Source of the DNA: JANWXD01 sp035575135
GTDB lineage: Bacteria > Acidobacteriota > Terriglobia > Bryobacterales > Bryobacteraceae
NCBI GenBank assembly: GCA_035575135.1
Contig: DATLYE010000057.1
Coordinates: 27,449-91,448 of the forward strand
Reading direction: 5' to 3'
Length of the DNA stretch: 64,000 nt
A model generated the notes under the pieces. It did not search any database. It saw only the letters and a list, made by a program, of their open reading frames with translations, and was not told where the DNA came from. Shown here one piece after another: positions 9,148 to 18,851 of the stretch. A program made the translations under genes and the position numbers. Positions within the stretch are counted from its first letter, which is position 1; every line of letters begins with the position of its first letter.

Positions 9148-9259
9148 GACGCGTGCAACTGTACGGCCAGCTCATCGAGGTTCGACGCCCCGTCGGTGAC
9201 CCAGCCGTGGCCGTGCGGCTTCGTTCGCGCCACCAATGGGTTCAGTCGGAAGCCCGTGT

Positions 9260-10618
9260 TTACTCGAGGCCGAACTCGCGCAGTTTGTCATAGAGCAAGC
9301 GGCGGTTGATCTTGAGGAGCTCCGCCGCCCGTGTCCGGTTGCCGCCGCTGGCCTGGAGCGCGCGCACGATCATGGAGCGCTCCAGTTTCCGGACGGCTTC
9401 GTGCATCCCTTCTTCGAGCGGGATGGCTGAAAACGGATCGGCGGGGCGCAGGCCTGCCCCTTCTTCGACGTGCTCGGGGAGGATCAACCCGCCGCGGCTC
9501 AACACGAGCGCCCGTTCCAGGCAGTGCTCGAGTTCCCGGACGTTGCCGGGCCAGGAGCGGGCGCGCAAGGCCGTCAAGGTTTCGGGGGCGAGGGCCGGAG
9601 GGGGCAGCTTCAAGCGGGCGGCACAGCGCCGCAGGAGGAACTCGGCCAGCTCCGGCAGGTCTTCCATCCGTTCGCGCAGCGGCGGCACCCGGAGGATGAC
9701 GACCTTGAGCCGGTAATAGAGGTCCTCGCGGAAGCGCCCCTCCTTGACGGCCCGCTCCAGATCCTGATTGGTGGCCGCGAGCACGCGCACATCCAGAGGA
9801 ATGGGGGTGTTGGATCCGAGCCGCTCAATGGTGTGATCCTGGAGCACCCGCAGGAGCTTGGCCTGCGTGGCAGGGCTGAGTTCGCCGATCTCATCGAGGA
9901 AGATGGTTCCGCCGTCGGCGAATTCGAACTTGCCGGTGCGCCGCTGCAGGGCGCCGGTGAACGCTCCGCGTTCGTAGCCGAACAGCTCTGCCTCGAGGAG
10001 CGTTTCCGGGATGCCGGCGCAGTTGACTTTGACGAGCCTGCGGCCGGCGCGGCGGCTGTGGGCGTGAATGGCCTCGGCCACCAGTTCCTTGCCGGTGCCG
10101 GATTCTCCGAGAATGAGCACCGTGGATTCGGCGGGGGCCACCTGGCCGATGAGCTTGTAGAGGCGCTGCATGGCGGGGGAACGTCCCACCATCTCGGCCG
10201 GATGGGAGGCGGCCTCGAGCCGGTAGGCTTCCAGCTCCTCCATGCGGCGCCGGTTTTCAATCGCCCGAGCCAGCTGGATGCGGAGTTCGTCGAAGTGCAC
10301 GGGCTTGATGAGGTAGTCGAAGGCGCCGAGCGCCATGGCTTCTATGGCCACGGCACTGGAGCCGTAGGCGGTCATCACCAGGACCGCGGGAGGCGAGGGT
10401 TGCGCGCGCAGTTCCCGCAGTACGGCCAAGCCGTCCTTGCCAGGCAACCGGATATCGAGCAGGACTGCGTCGGGCGTTCGTTCGCCGAGCACCCGTAACG
10501 TTTCCTCACCGTCTGCCGCCGTGAGGACCTCGTAGCCTTCGTCCTCGAGCAGAGCGCGCAGCGATTCCCTGGCCCGCGCCTCGTCCTCGGCTACGAGTAC
10601 GGATCCCTTCCGCCTCAT
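9260..10618 (-). CDS. NtrC-family sigma-54-dependent response regulator
   Basis: A 452-residue regulator. The receiver domain (about 1-120) has the phosphoacceptor Asp in VLLDIRLPG; the AAA+ domain (about 140-370) has Walker A GESGTGKE, the sigma-54 contact loop GAFTGA and Walker B IFLDEIGE; the C-terminus is a Fis-type helix-turn-helix (GNRTRAAELLKINRRLLYDKL). Phosphorylation by the partner kinase should allow ATP-driven opening of sigma-54 promoters. The ATG at 10618 overlaps the kinase stop by four bases, which decides the start over the longer frame. Target genes are not identifiable; the adjacent receptors are candidates by position only. Confidence 0.97.
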   Translation of the reverse strand: MRRKGSVLVAEDEARARESLRALLEDEGYEVLTAADGEETLRVLGERTPDAVLLDIRLPGKDGLAVLRELRAQPSPPAVLVMTAYGSSAVAIEAMALGAFDYLIKPVHFDELRIQLARAIENRRRMEELEAYRLEAASHPAEMVGRSPAMQRLYKLIGQVAPAESTVLILGESGTGKELVAEAIHAHSRRAGRRLVKVNCAGIPETLLEAELFGYERGAFTGALQRRTGKFEFADGGTIFLDEIGELSPATQAKLLRVLQDHTIERLGSNTPIPLDVRVLAATNQDLERAVKEGRFREDLYYRLKVVILRVPPLRERMEDLPELAEFLLRRCAARLKLPPPALAPETLTALRARSWPGNVRELEHCLERALVLSRGGLILPEHVEEGAGLRPADPFSAIPLEEGMHEAVRKLERSMIVRALQASGGNRTRAAELLKINRRLLYDKLREFGLE

Positions 10619-12078
10619 GTCTGCACACTCCGCACGGGAAGGCACAGCCGGAACGTCGTGCCCGCCGGACCGGTTTCGAAATCGAGTTGCCCGCCGTGCC
10701 GGCCGACGATCTCGCGCGATACGGCGAGGCCCAAGCCTGTGCCGTTCGGTTTGGTGGTGAAAAACGCATCAAAGACGTAGGGCCGGACTTCTTCCGGGAT
10801 GCCGGGGCCGTGGTCCGTAACCGTAATCACGACCCCGTCATGCTGCGGGGTGCACCGCACTTCGACGGCTCGGCCCGGCGGTGATGCTTCGACGGCATTC
10901 AGCAGCAGGTTGAGCAGCACCTGCTGGATCTGGGCCGCATCCACTTCGGCGACCAGCGTGGTTTGGGGGGCGGGGTGTAGTTTCACCTCCACGCCTTTGG
11001 GGCGTGCGGACTCCGCGGCCATGCGCACGGCCTGCTCGACGACGGGCACGAGGTCCTGGGGGCGGCGGTCCGCCGGCGCGTCCCTGCCGAAGGCGAGCAG
11101 CCGCGTCAAGATGGCGTCGAGGCGATCCACTTGTCCCAGGGCCGCCTCCACGTCCTCCGGGCGGGCGGCGCCCTTCTCCATCCGGCGCCAGAGCAGCTCC
11201 AGGGTGAGGCGGAGAGAGTTGAGCGGGTTGCGGATCTCGTGGGCGACGACAGCCACGAGCTTGCCGAGCACGGCCAGCCGGTCCTGGCGCCGGAGCTCGC
11301 CTTCGAGTGCGGCGCGGCGGCCGGCCATCTGATTCACCGCTTGTGCGATTTCCCCGAGCTCGCCCGGGATGGCGGGCAGGCGGTAAGAAAAATCCTGCTC
11401 CAGGCGGCGGAGGCCGCTACGGATGGTCTGCACTCCGGAGCGGAGGAACAGCCACACGGACAGGGTGCCGGCGATGCCCAAGGCGGCCGACAGCGCCAGT
11501 GCGGCGGTCCAGGCGGTGCGCCGGCCGGTTCCGGGTTCGTCCGCCCATGAGATGTGCTTGAGGGTCCAGGCAGCCGCGTCGCTGTCGCCAGCCGGTTCGG
11601 CCGCGGCCACGGCCCGGTCTCCGTTCCAGGATGCGGTGCGGGTGACGAGCCTGTTGCGGGCGCGGGCCTGCGCCACCGTTTCCGCGATGAGGGCCTTTTC
11701 CTGGGGGCGCGGTTCCTTTCCGGCGGCCCCGGTGGGAAAGACATATCCGGCCAGGCGGCCGGGCGCAAGGTAGAACCCGCCTTGCATTCCTTCGTAGGAG
11801 CGGAGAACGGCGGCGGCGAGTCCGCGCAGGGAGATGTCCTGGGCCTCGAAGGGAAGTTCGGCCAGCGCTTCGCCGCCGTAGGCCAGGCGGTCGCGGAACT
11901 GCTCGCTCAGTTCGCGGCAGGCGCCGATGGCCTGAAGGCGTGCCTCTTCGAGCAGCTTGCTTTCGGTGCCGCGAACGACTTCGCGCACGAGCAGGAAGGC
12001 CAGTGCGAGCGTGGCTGCGGAGGCCAGCGTGATGATGGAGACCTGAACGCGAAAGCTCGCGGGAACGGGCCAGGGCAC
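10615..12078 (-). CDS. Membrane sensor histidine kinase
   Basis: A 487-residue kinase. The first membrane segment lies near residues 10-30 (ITLASAATLALAFLL), followed by a periplasmic sensor region of about 170 residues and a second segment (AALALSAALGIAGTLSVWLF). A HAMP-like linker leads to HisKA with the phospho-His in AHEIRNPLNSLR and an HATPase_c domain with the N box (NLLLNAVEAS), G1 (DHGPGIP) and G2 (GTGLGLAV). A GTG at 12078 is chosen: it lies eight bases after the upstream gene's stop and directly precedes the first helix, while the frame upstream runs antisense-like through the neighbouring gene. It is coupled to the NtrC-type regulator. The signal is unknown. Confidence 0.93.
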   Translation of the reverse strand: MPWPVPASFRVQVSIITLASAATLALAFLLVREVVRGTESKLLEEARLQAIGACRELSEQFRDRLAYGGEALAELPFEAQDISLRGLAAAVLRSYEGMQGGFYLAPGRLAGYVFPTGAAGKEPRPQEKALIAETVAQARARNRLVTRTASWNGDRAVAAAEPAGDSDAAAWTLKHISWADEPGTGRRTAWTAALALSAALGIAGTLSVWLFLRSGVQTIRSGLRRLEQDFSYRLPAIPGELGEIAQAVNQMAGRRAALEGELRRQDRLAVLGKLVAVVAHEIRNPLNSLRLTLELLWRRMEKGAARPEDVEAALGQVDRLDAILTRLLAFGRDAPADRRPQDLVPVVEQAVRMAAESARPKGVEVKLHPAPQTTLVAEVDAAQIQQVLLNLLLNAVEASPPGRAVEVRCTPQHDGVVITVTDHGPGIPEEVRPYVFDAFFTTKPNGTGLGLAVSREIVGRHGGQLDFETGPAGTTFRLCLPVRSVQT

Positions 12079-12085
12079 GGCGGCG

Positions 12086-12685
12086 TCATTCCAGCCTCGG
12101 CGGTTCGGGGATGCGGACCGCCGCTTGGGCGAGTTTCTCCAGGGCGCTGACAATCTCGCCGGCCGCTTCGCCCAGTTTCTGCGCCCGACGGTATTGCCGC
12201 GCGTCGTAGGCCCGGCGGGCCTGCTGGTACAGGCTCCGGGCATGCTGGACGTAGAGGTGCGCATCCGGCTCCCGGCTCAGCTCGGCGAAGTATTCGGCCT
12301 GGCGGACGCGGAAATAATAGCGCTGCAGGTCCAGGGCGGCTTCGCGCTGGGAGGCGTCCGCCGGCTGCCGTTCCGGCGAGCGGCTCTCGAAGAGCTCTTC
12401 GCTCGCCTCGAGCAGGTCGTCGGCGGCGCGGAGCAGGCGGTCAAAGACGTAGTCGTCGGCCCGCGCGCCACGGGCGCGTTCCAGGATGGCGGCGGCTCGC
12501 GCGTGCAGGAAATCGTGTTCCGGCGCCGCGCTGGACCGCGACAGACGCCGGTTCAGTTTCCGCGACATTTCCTCGAGTTTTTCTTCCTGCTTGCGCTCGC
12601 GCTTGCGGTCCTGCTGCGCGGCGGTGATGCCGCAGCTCACGGCCGCCAGGGCGGCCAAGGTGCAACCGAGCCAAAGAATTTTCAC
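12086..12685 (-). CDS. Exported helical protein in the two-component operon
   Basis: A 199-residue protein. The N-terminus (LGCTLAALAAVSCG) is a signal peptide with a weak lipobox ending in Cys18, so it may be a lipoprotein. The remainder is almost entirely charged helix, starting with a coiled-coil-like KRERKQEEKLEEMSRKLNRRL stretch and containing a pattern resembling degenerate TPRs (AHLYVQHARSLYQQARRAY). Its stop is seven bases before the kinase start, so the order is this gene, kinase, regulator. I do not recognise a named family. Position suggests a periplasmic partner that modulates the kinase, but that is an inference. Confidence 0.8.
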   Translation of the reverse strand: MKILWLGCTLAALAAVSCGITAAQQDRKRERKQEEKLEEMSRKLNRRLSRSSAAPEHDFLHARAAAILERARGARADDYVFDRLLRAADDLLEASEELFESRSPERQPADASQREAALDLQRYYFRVRQAEYFAELSREPDAHLYVQHARSLYQQARRAYDARQYRRAQKLGEAAGEIVSALEKLAQAAVRIPEPPRLE

Positions 12686-12704
12686 CGGTTCATCTCATGG
12701 GATA

Positions 12705-15215
12705 TCAGAATTTCAGCTCGAGGGAAACCTGAAGGCGCCGGGGAGGTTCGGCGGCCACGGGGCGTCCGAAAAATGGGGAACTTTGGTTCCCTACTATTCG
12801 CGTTGGATTGACCCGGTTGATGACGTTGAAGGCGTCCACAGCCAGCTCGACGGCGGGCGGCTCACCGCGGCCGTCGCGGCTTCGCAGAGGGAACGCACGG
12901 GACCAGCGCAGGTCCAGGTTGAAGGCGCCGGGGCCGCGCAGTCCGTTCCGGCTTGCCCCGGCAGGGCGGTCCAGCGCCCGGCCGTCACGGTTGTCGTCCC
13001 GTCCGGTGGTGAGCGTGTACGGCTGCCCGGACGCCGCTTCCACGATCGCACCCAGCGCGAACCAGCGTCCTGCGCGAAGACGCCCGTAGGCCCGGAAGCG
13101 ATGGCGGCGATCGAAGCTTGCCGGACCCCACTCTCCGGTTAAATCGTGGCTGTCGGCGGGGAAAGAGTCGGGACCGTCGGTGTCATTTTCGCTGCGGCCG
13201 AGTTCGTAGATCAGAGCGCCTGTAAACCAGCGCGCCAGTTCGCCGCGCAGGCCTGCTTCCAGGGCATGGGCCGTCAGAGCCGCCGAGCCCTCGATCTGCT
13301 GGATCACGGCCGCCGAGGGATCCGGACGGAGGTACAAGGGCGGAAGAGGGGCATTGAGGTCGCGCGAGCGGAGCAGGCCGCGGCCCCGGATGCCCGAATA
13401 GTTCAGCGTGAGTGCGGTTTTCGGCTTCAGTTCGAGTTCGATTCCGGTACTGTAGTGCAGCAGCCGGGGCAGCCGGAGTCGTTCTTCGAGGCGCACCACG
13501 TTCGGAGGCAAGGCAAGCGGCGAGCCTGCCGCGCGGGGAAACGAGGGATCGAGGATGAGGATTTCGCGCAGGCGCCTGCCATCCAAAAGGAGCGAGTCTT
13601 GCACGACGCCGGTCGGGAGGCGGGAATAGTACAGCCCGGAGCCGGCACGCAGGAGCAATTTGGGATGCGGCGACCAGGCTGCCGCCAGGCGCGGAGCGAG
13701 GTTTTTATATCGGCGAGGGTGGCTGTGGCCTTCCCACCGCAGACCGATTGCGAGCGAAAGGTTGTTTTGGAGCCGCACGTCGTCTTGCACAAAGCCGGCC
13801 ATCGCGGTCTTCCAGAAGCGCGCGCGGCCGTCTCCTTCGCGCCGGCTGAAGGAGAAGGGGCGGCCTTCGAGAAAATCTGCCAGCGAAGAGAAGCGAAACA
13901 CGCCGTCGCGCATCCGGAGGTCCGCCACCGCCCAGCGGGCGAATTCGGGGAACTGAAGCCCGGCGCGGATCGAGTGCCTGCCCCGCGAGGCTGCCCAGGC
14001 TTGGCTGAGTTCGATCCGCTGCCGCCGCAGGGTGTAGTCCTGCTGGGCGCCGCCCGCGGTGAATGCATCGAGAACGACCAATCTCGGCACGCCTGTATGC
14101 AGGCTGTTCCGGGAGACGTTCTCCGACTCCCAGCGCAGGTGGAGTTCGTGCAGGGCCGCCGGGCCGGCGAGTGCGCGCCAGCTCAGGCGGAGCCCGTGTT
14201 CCCGTTCCTGATTCCGGTAGGCGGTCTCGGGCAGGTCAAAACCGCCGGCGCCTGCCAGCGCCGTTTCGCGGTCCAGATCATAGCGCAGCAGCAGTGCGCC
14301 GCCGCTCGCCAGATCTTTTCGGAGCGTAAGCGAGAGTTCGGTCTCGCGCTCGGGCTGCGGGGTCTGCTGACTGACCAACCCCTGCGGGGTTCTGGCATAG
14401 ACGGTGGCCCACTCGTCCTGTTCGGAACGCTCGGCGCTCAGAACGAACGTGGTTCTGGCTCCGAGCGGCAGGGGGCCGGTCAGATGGCCCTCGACGATGC
14501 GCCGCTGTTCCGGCGGGCGCTCGGAGGCAAATGCATTGCGGGCGTTCAAGCGGTGATCCCGGAAGACAAACGCGGCTGTGCCGTGCAGGCGGGGCGTGCC
14601 TTGGCGTGTGATGAATTCGATGCGCCCCCGGCCGGGGTCGCCGAACTCGGCCGAATACGGATTCCGGTTGATGCGCACTTCTTGGACGGCCGAGCGTGTG
14701 ACTCCCAGCCGGTTTGTCTCCATACCGTCCACGACCAGCGCCGCAGCCCCGAGGGCGGGATCGAGATAGCGCGCCGCCAAGTTCAGGGGGTCGCGATCGA
14801 GCGACGGCAAGCCCTCGAGCAATTCGGGGTTGAAGGCGACGAGGTCTCGATTGGCCTCTGGGTTGACGCTGAGCTGCTCCGGCTCGCCACTCACGGTCAT
14901 TTGCTGGCGCATCGGCGCCAGGCGCAGCGCGATACGGAGGGGCGCCGAGCCGGGTTCCGCGGGAACGGAGGCGGGCTGGAAATGTTCGTGCCGGACCTCC
15001 ACCGTGCACGCGCGGCCGTAGATGGCCGGCAGGCGGAAGCGGCCTTCGGCGTCCGTTGTCGTGCTTGCTTCGTCGCGGCCGTCGCAACGCAGGCGGACGA
15101 GTGCGGAAGGGACGGAAGCGCCGCTCGGATCGAGCACCCGGCCGCGGAGCTCGGCCGCAACTTGGGTGACGAGCGGAAACGCGGACAGCAGACCCACCAC
15201 GGGCAGGCGCCGCAT
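12705..15215 (-). CDS. TonB-dependent receptor, Oar-like (836 aa)
   Basis: An outer-membrane receptor with a signal peptide (residues 1-21), a carboxypeptidase-like regulatory domain (ELRGRVLDPSGASVPSALVRL, about 22-100), a plug region (LVVDGMETNRLG; VQEVRINRNPYSAEFGDPGRGRIEF) and a long beta-barrel ending in an aromatic-terminal strand (LQVSLELKF). This architecture is expanded in Acidobacteriota and related to Myxococcus Oar; it likely imports or binds a large ligand using TonB energy. It is shorter than its neighbour (1135 aa), with which it lies in tandem but with low visible similarity, so they are not a recent duplication. The ligand is unknown. Confidence 0.9.
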   Translation of the reverse strand: MRRLPVVGLLSAFPLVTQVAAELRGRVLDPSGASVPSALVRLRCDGRDEASTTTDAEGRFRLPAIYGRACTVEVRHEHFQPASVPAEPGSAPLRIALRLAPMRQQMTVSGEPEQLSVNPEANRDLVAFNPELLEGLPSLDRDPLNLAARYLDPALGAAALVVDGMETNRLGVTRSAVQEVRINRNPYSAEFGDPGRGRIEFITRQGTPRLHGTAAFVFRDHRLNARNAFASERPPEQRRIVEGHLTGPLPLGARTTFVLSAERSEQDEWATVYARTPQGLVSQQTPQPERETELSLTLRKDLASGGALLLRYDLDRETALAGAGGFDLPETAYRNQEREHGLRLSWRALAGPAALHELHLRWESENVSRNSLHTGVPRLVVLDAFTAGGAQQDYTLRRQRIELSQAWAASRGRHSIRAGLQFPEFARWAVADLRMRDGVFRFSSLADFLEGRPFSFSRREGDGRARFWKTAMAGFVQDDVRLQNNLSLAIGLRWEGHSHPRRYKNLAPRLAAAWSPHPKLLLRAGSGLYYSRLPTGVVQDSLLLDGRRLREILILDPSFPRAAGSPLALPPNVVRLEERLRLPRLLHYSTGIELELKPKTALTLNYSGIRGRGLLRSRDLNAPLPPLYLRPDPSAAVIQQIEGSAALTAHALEAGLRGELARWFTGALIYELGRSENDTDGPDSFPADSHDLTGEWGPASFDRRHRFRAYGRLRAGRWFALGAIVEAASGQPYTLTTGRDDNRDGRALDRPAGASRNGLRGPGAFNLDLRWSRAFPLRSRDGRGEPPAVELAVDAFNVINRVNPTRIVGNQSSPFFGRPVAAEPPRRLQVSLELKF

Positions 15216-15382
15216 GGCACCCCGTAAGGGGGCACGGCGCGGGCCAAACTTCCCGTCGAGGTTACAGTGACTTAGAGCTCGTCACACCCTCGCGGCCGTC
15301 CGCTTTCCACACAGGCGCTGTTCGCCCGGCTCACGGGTCCGGTTGCCCGGCCGTGTCTTCCGAGTGAAGCGGCTTTCTTTAC

Positions 15383-15398
15383 AGGCGTACGTACGCCT
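15383..15398. repeat. 16-bp perfect palindrome at a receptor stop codon
   Basis: AGGCGTACGTACGCCT is a perfect palindrome overlapping the TAG stop of the 1135-aa receptor gene (15397-15399 on the minus strand). It could form a six-base-pair hairpin with an ACGT loop in the mRNA or bind a dimeric protein. There is no T-run after it on the minus strand. The rest of the 181-bp gap between the two receptors shows nothing I can name. Confidence 0.45.
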
Positions 15399-18300
15399 AC
15401 CACAGCACCTTGAGTCCGAACTGGATCTGGCGCGGAGTGTTGGCCTGGGAGCTGATCACGCCGAAGGTCGAAGAGGTGACGCTGGTGTTTGGCGTACCGA
15501 ACCGCGGCGTGTTCCAGGCGTTGAAAAACTCGGCCCGGAACTGGGTGGTGACACGCTCGGTCACGTAGAAATCTTTGAGCAGCGAAAGGTCCCAGTTTCT
15601 GACGCCGTCGTTACGGATGTCGGGCGAGTAAGGCGAGTGATTGCCGAAGGTGAACGGCGCCGGCTGGCTGAAGACGCTGGTATCGAAGTACTGGTTGAGG
15701 CGGTCCTGAACGCGTCCGGTCTTCCTGCCGCTCCGGCCGTTATTGTTCGGCAGGGTCATGGGCGCGAAGATGCCGGAGGTGTTGCTGGCGGAAATGGCAA
15801 TCGGAGCGCCGCTCTGGTACGTGACGATGCCGTTGACCTCCCAGCCGCCGAGCAGAAATTGGGCTGCGCTGCGCAAATCGGTGGCGAAGCGGCGGCCGCG
15901 GCCGAACGGCAACTGGTAGACGAAGCCCATCACAAAGCGGTGGGCGATGTCGTCGGGGGAAAGCGAGCGGCTGGCGCGCACGTCGTAAGTGTTCTGGTGG
16001 CTCCAGCCCGTATCGAGCAGTTTGGACCAGGTGTAGGAACCCTCAAAGAGGAGCCCGCCGGAGAACCGCCGTTTGATCGTGTTCTGCCAGGAGTGGTAAA
16101 TGGAGCTGCCGCCGGCATCGTACAGCGGGATGATATCGGTGAACTGGGGATAGGGGCGTAGGAGCTGGGCCCGGGCAATGCGTCGTGAAAGATGCACGCC
16201 GTTGTTGACGATGCCGAAGAAGGGGTTGTCCACCTGCTCGTTCAAGGCGGATCCGAGAGCCATGTGCTTGGGATCGAGCTGGTTGAGGTTCATCCCGCTC
16301 TCGGTGCTGCGGTGGAGCTGGAGTCCGCGATTGCCCACATAGGCGGTTTCGAGCAGGATGCCGCCGGGCAATTCCCGTTGCACCGAGAAGTTCCACATCA
16401 TGTTCCAGGGCGAGGGCGATTCGTGGAGGAACGCCTGCAAGTTCGCTCCGGCCTGGGTCAGCAAGCCGTCGCGGTGGCCGGGAACGTCGCGGAAACCCTC
16501 CGGATAGGGATTGCTCAGGCGGTTGAAGGGTGTGATGCCGTCCACAGTAGTGACCCACAAGTACTCGACGCGGAAGCCGAACGGACCCACGGTTCCCTGC
16601 GCCGCCTGGCGCGAAGGGCCGAAGAAATGGCCGTAGCCGGCCCGGATCACGGTCTTGCGGTCCAGCTGGTAAGCCAGGCCGATGCGCGGCGCGAGGTTGT
16701 TCAAGTCTTTGCGGAACTGGTGGCGCGGATTGCCGTCTACGCCGACGAAGCGCACGCCGCCGCTCAGGTTGGGGAATCCGGGCACGACGCCGGCCAGCGG
16801 CGAGCGGGCGAACGGATCGAACCAGTTCATCCGGTTGTAGCGTTCCGTTCTGGGGAAATCGATCTCGTAGCGCACGCCGAGGTTCAGCGTCAGTCTGGAG
16901 GTGACGCGCCAGTCGTCCTGGAAGTACCAGCCGTGATAGAAGCTTTGCGAAGCCACGTTCTTCCAGTTGCGGATCAGCGTATTGCCCGTCGTTCCCGTGC
17001 CGAGCAGCAGCGAGGCGATGCTGTTGCCGGCGTTGGCGCTGGCCCGGTTGGGATCCGGTCCCTGGGTGAAGCCGGCGCTGAAATTGAAGGTGCCGGCGGC
17101 GCGCGCCTCCCAGACGTTGACGCGGATCAGGCGGCCTTCCCAGCCGAATTTCAAGGCGTGGTCGCCCCGGATTTTGGTGACGTTGGCCAGCGCGGTGTAG
17201 GTCATGAAGGCGTTCCAGCGGTGGTCGTTGCCGCCGAGGTTGACGTAGCCGGAGGCGCCGAAGCGGGGGAACATCCAGCGGTCCACCACGGAATCCACGG
17301 CGGAAGGCAGCCCGAGGCTCGAGGGCTGGAATCCGAGACCCTGGTTGTCGAACATGAACAGCGATCGGGAAAAGCCGAGGCGCGCCGTCAAAATCGTGGT
17401 GGGGCTCAGCGTATTGGAATAATCGAGTGCGGCCGATGGCTGGTGGACGCCTTCATTGACCCGGCCTTCGGCAATGGCCAGTTCCCCCGGGAACAAGGGC
17501 GGCGGTGCATTGATGTTGTCGCGCCAGGAGAACCGGCCGAAGAGCCGCTGGGCGGCCGTGAGGTTATAATCCACGCGGCCGTCCAGCTGGTTCTGATCGA
17601 AGCGGTGCGCTCCGGTGGCGAAATAATTGTTCCGTTTGGTCACCGGATCGCCGGGCGTGTTCGGTTCCGGGAAGTAGCGGATGACGTTGCGGGCCACGGG
17701 ATCCTGCATCACCGGAGGGATCACGTTGCCCGGGAACGGATCGCGGATGAAGCCGCTGCCGGAGGGGTTGCGACGCGTAGTGAAGGGGTCGAAGATCTGG
17801 ACGAGCCGGCCGTTGGAGGCCAGGGTTTGGGAGAAATCGCCCTGGCGTTCAAGCAGCGTCGGCACGCTGGTGGTCGTGCTGGTGAAGCTCCGCTGCCGCA
17901 AGGCTTCGTAGCTGGCCAGGAAAAAGAGCTTGTCCCGCCGGATGGGGCCGGCCACGTGTGCGCCGAACTGGTTGCGTTTGAAGCTGCCCAGGGGCTGCCC
18001 CAGGCGGTTGGCGAAAAAGTTGTTGGCATCGAGGGCGGAGTTGCGGAGAAACTCGAAGGCGCTGCCGTGCAGGTCGTTGGTGCCCGATTTGTAAACGACG
18101 TTGACCACGCCGCCGTTGCTGCGGCCGAACTCCGCCGAGTAGTTCGTTCCGAGGACGCGGAACTCGGCGATGGCGTCCACGGGAGGGAACGTGGAGTTGC
18201 CCGAGAAGCCGTTGACGGTGGGGTGGGCCGTGCTGACGCCGTCCACCAGGATGTCGAGCATCGAGGTCCGTGCGCCGTTGATGGCAAAGCCCGTCGTGTA

Positions 18301-18804
18301 GGTGGAGCTCACACTTCCGGTGACGCCGGGGGTCAGGTAGAGAAGGGTGTAGACGTTCCGCGAATTGAGGGGCAGCGAAACGATGCGCCGGTTGTCCACG
18401 ACTTTGCTCAAGCCGGATTGGGTGGTCTCGAGCATCGGGGCGTCGGCAACCACTTCGATGGATTCGGTCACTTCGCCCACCTGGAGCGTGACATCCACGC
18501 GCGCGTGCCGCTGAATGTCCACCCGGATGCCGCGCTGGAGAAATTTCTTGAACCCGGAAGCCGAGACTTCCAGAGCGTACTCGCCCGGGGGCAGCTCGCC
18601 GGCGGCATAGTTGCCGTTGCTTTCGCTGGTGACGACGAGCGTGCGGTTGGTCCCGAGGTGGGTGATTTTGATCTCGGCGGAGGGCACGACCGCGCCGAGG
18701 GGGTCGGTGACGGTGCCGTAGATCCGCCCGGTAAAGGACTGCGCAGCGCAGTGTGCGGCCACCAGCGCGGCGGCGACGAACAGACGAAGGACGGTAAGGG
18801 ACAT
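15397..18804 (-). CDS. TonB-dependent receptor, Oar-like (1135 aa)
   Basis: A large outer-membrane protein with a signal peptide (LRLFVAAALVAAHCAAQ), an N-terminal carboxypeptidase-regulatory domain (GRIYGTVTDPLGAVVPSAEI, about 24-105), a plug domain (SLPLNSRNVYTLLYLTPGV; ILVDGVSTAHPT; FRVLGTNYSAEFGRSNGG) and a barrel of about 850 residues ending in FGLKVLW. The form is typical of acidobacterial Oar-type receptors. The ATG at 18804 is preceded by AAAGGAGCC, a good ribosome binding site, which rules out the longer frame reaching into accC. It lies 47 bp downstream of accC on the same strand but is probably independently regulated. Confidence 0.93.
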   Translation of the reverse strand: MSLTVLRLFVAAALVAAHCAAQSFTGRIYGTVTDPLGAVVPSAEIKITHLGTNRTLVVTSESNGNYAAGELPPGEYALEVSASGFKKFLQRGIRVDIQRHARVDVTLQVGEVTESIEVVADAPMLETTQSGLSKVVDNRRIVSLPLNSRNVYTLLYLTPGVTGSVSSTYTTGFAINGARTSMLDILVDGVSTAHPTVNGFSGNSTFPPVDAIAEFRVLGTNYSAEFGRSNGGVVNVVYKSGTNDLHGSAFEFLRNSALDANNFFANRLGQPLGSFKRNQFGAHVAGPIRRDKLFFLASYEALRQRSFTSTTTSVPTLLERQGDFSQTLASNGRLVQIFDPFTTRRNPSGSGFIRDPFPGNVIPPVMQDPVARNVIRYFPEPNTPGDPVTKRNNYFATGAHRFDQNQLDGRVDYNLTAAQRLFGRFSWRDNINAPPPLFPGELAIAEGRVNEGVHQPSAALDYSNTLSPTTILTARLGFSRSLFMFDNQGLGFQPSSLGLPSAVDSVVDRWMFPRFGASGYVNLGGNDHRWNAFMTYTALANVTKIRGDHALKFGWEGRLIRVNVWEARAAGTFNFSAGFTQGPDPNRASANAGNSIASLLLGTGTTGNTLIRNWKNVASQSFYHGWYFQDDWRVTSRLTLNLGVRYEIDFPRTERYNRMNWFDPFARSPLAGVVPGFPNLSGGVRFVGVDGNPRHQFRKDLNNLAPRIGLAYQLDRKTVIRAGYGHFFGPSRQAAQGTVGPFGFRVEYLWVTTVDGITPFNRLSNPYPEGFRDVPGHRDGLLTQAGANLQAFLHESPSPWNMMWNFSVQRELPGGILLETAYVGNRGLQLHRSTESGMNLNQLDPKHMALGSALNEQVDNPFFGIVNNGVHLSRRIARAQLLRPYPQFTDIIPLYDAGGSSIYHSWQNTIKRRFSGGLLFEGSYTWSKLLDTGWSHQNTYDVRASRSLSPDDIAHRFVMGFVYQLPFGRGRRFATDLRSAAQFLLGGWEVNGIVTYQSGAPIAISASNTSGIFAPMTLPNNNGRSGRKTGRVQDRLNQYFDTSVFSQPAPFTFGNHSPYSPDIRNDGVRNWDLSLLKDFYVTERVTTQFRAEFFNAWNTPRFGTPNTSVTSSTFGVISSQANTPRQIQFGLKVLW

Positions 18805-18851
18805 GGACGTGGCTCCTTTCGGCGCATTGTACCTGCCGGCGCCGGATGGGG

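Noticed and set aside
8955..9236. A minus-strand frame overlapping the SWIM gene start that might be a frameshifted extension.
   Set aside because: No shared domain joins the two frames and the ATG at 9147 suffices; there is no proof of a frameshift.
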